A stretch of 6,862 bases of DNA, taken from CAMBDR01 sp046597185 (GTDB lineage Bacteria; Pseudomonadota; Gammaproteobacteria; Burkholderiales; Burkholderiaceae_D). Below the pieces are notes generated by a model. The model saw only the letters and a program-made list of their open reading frames with translations. It was not told the DNA's origin and searched no databases. The stretch lies in assembly GCA_046597185.1 (NCBI GenBank), contig JBKJLF010000496.1, forward strand, positions 1-6,862, given 5' to 3'. A program made the position numbers and the translations under genes. Of this stretch, positions 6,121 to 6,862 are shown in pieces; positions within the stretch are counted from its first letter, which is position 1, and every line of letters starts with the position of its first letter.

Positions 6121-6505
6121 ATTTTTATGGCTTGGGCTGGGGTTGCTGGCAAACATAGCGCTTGCCGCAGAAACACCGCAGCAACCACACCAACCCGCAG
6201 CCGACGATGCTGGCATTTGCCACGATAAACCGCAAGTCTCGCCGCAATGCCGCTGGATTCGCGGTACCTTAGCGATTTACAACGGCACCCCGCCAATCCG
6301 CATCAAACAGCGTGGCACCAAAAAAGTGCTCGCCATCGGCCCGTCTGAAGATGAATGGATGCCCGCCGATCTAAAGGCCAAGTTGACGCTCGATAACGCC
6401 ATCGATGCGCGCTTAAAGATTTGCCCCTTTCCCAAATCACGCGGTTTGCAAGTGGTGTGCGTGGATCAGGCAGAAATAGTTAGAATCATTGCCGCACCAA
6501 ACTAA
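6110..6505 (+). CDS. Exported four-cysteine protein, possible partner or immunity protein
   Basis: A 131-residue protein. Residues 1-20 form a Sec signal peptide: Lys4, a hydrophobic core FLWLGLGLLANIAL, and a cleavage site near ALA-A at 19/20. The mature part has four cysteines (37, 47, 105, 117), fitting two periplasmic disulfides, and a central stretch RGTLAIYNGTPPIRIKQRGT that recalls a family of uncharacterised small periplasmic proteins. The ATG at 6110 overlaps the hydrolase stop by 11 bp and has no good ribosome site of its own, so translation is probably coupled. An alternative in-frame ATG at 6098 adds MQIP. The tight coupling to a putative wall hydrolase suggests a periplasmic protector or modulator; this is inference from layout, and no specific function is recognised. 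Confidence 0.75.
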   Translation: MANKFLWLGLGLLANIALAAETPQQPHQPAADDAGICHDKPQVSPQCRWIRGTLAIYNGTPPIRIKQRGTKKVLAIGPSEDEWMPADLKAKLTLDNAIDARLKICPFPKSRGLQVVCVDQAEIVRIIAAPN

Positions 6506-6862
6506 GGCCGCAATGCTAAAACAACCGTTCCTTATTGGGTGAACGACGCGCTTGGCCGAGAGCCTGCTCAAAGACATCGTACCCGAGCTGCTAACGAAGC
6601 GTTCCCGGCCAGCCCACGCCAGCCGAACTGGAAGCCGACCCGACGCTGCATCGCTTTGTCATGGTGTTTGACCGGGAAGGGTCGAACTACAGCCTGCTGT
6701 CCGAATTATGGAAACACCGCGTCGGCGCATTGACGTACCGCAAAAATGTCAAGGATATCTGGCCTGATAGTGAATTCACCGAGCACGAGGTGCCCATTCC
6801 AGGTGGCGGCAGCACGCGCATGAGACTGGCGATGCGGGACACCCGGATTAGTTCGGGCAAGG
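6506..6862 (+). pseudogene. Frameshifted, truncated transposase
   Basis: Pieces of one transposase-like protein occur in successive frames. The frame of 6539 carries TTVPYWVNDALG. The frame of 6561 carries SLLKDIVPELLTK. From 6601 to the right edge a third frame reads VPGQPTPAELEADPTLHRF, then VMVFDREGSNYSLL, RVGALTYRKNVKDIWPD and PIPGGGSTRMRLAMRD. The FDREG, TYRKN and WP segments are typical of a family of large uncharacterised DDE-type transposases. At least two disruptions are needed: one near 6556-6561 (probably with missing codons) and one extra base near 6600. The 5' part of the gene is absent, since the homology begins almost directly after the stop of the preceding gene, and the 3' part runs off the window. 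It is non-functional as it stands and marks past mobile-element activity. The family name is from memory and was not checked. Confidence 0.7.

Noticed and set aside
1..6862. CRISPR array, tRNA or rRNA genes
   Set aside because: No regularly spaced repeats and no recognisable tRNA or rRNA segments were seen on either strand. The only repeats are the two 34-bp copies and the short tandem units described.

Overview
This 6.9 kb window looks like an accessory (defence or mobile) region of a Gram-negative, fairly GC-rich bacterium, probably a proteobacterium. Evidence for Gram-negative is a short protein with a typical Sec signal peptide ending in ALA-A. The exact taxon cannot be read from the sequence. 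Gene content is patchy: one very large multidomain gene, a complete toxin-antitoxin pair, the stump of a second pair, a compact two-gene unit and a decayed transposase.

Minus-strand half (71-5313). The main feature is a 1480-residue protein (71-4513). It joins, in order, a TIR domain, a CHAT (caspase-like protease) domain, a STAND/NB-ARC-type P-loop NTPase and a C-terminal TPR array. All the diagnostic residues are visible: TIR Glu74, CHAT His422 and Cys475, and Walker A Lys641. This is the layout expected of a signal-sensing immune ATPase, with the unusual feature of two potential effector domains in one chain. Upstream of it on the same strand lies a VapBC-type pair: an AbrB-fold antitoxin (5050-5313) and a PIN-domain RNase toxin (4674-5063). 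The two overlap by 14 bp. They have a good promoter (TTGACA, 17 bp, TACAGT) and an 11-bp tandem repeat over the -10 box that could be the operator. No clear terminator separates the toxin from the TIR-CHAT gene 160 bp downstream, so co-transcription is possible.

Junction (5400-5715). Behind the VapBC promoter sits the remnant of a second antitoxin/PIN pair: about 36 C-terminal antitoxin codons overlapping the first 22 codons of a PIN gene. The upstream end of this remnant is cut off by a repeat with 7-bp inverted arms. A 34-bp core of that repeat (28/34 identical) occurs again about 1 kb away, upstream of the TIR-CHAT gene, so the two copies bracket the toxin-antitoxin region. An AT-rich promoter region follows.

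Plus-strand half (5716-6862). Two overlapping small genes come next. The first is a 134-residue protein resembling SleB/Hydrolase_2 cell-wall hydrolases, with no signal peptide. The second is a 131-residue exported protein with four cysteines. Their arrangement suggests a wall-degrading effector with a periplasmic protector, but this is inference. From 6506 to the right edge is a transposase pseudogene broken by frameshifts and cut by the window edge.
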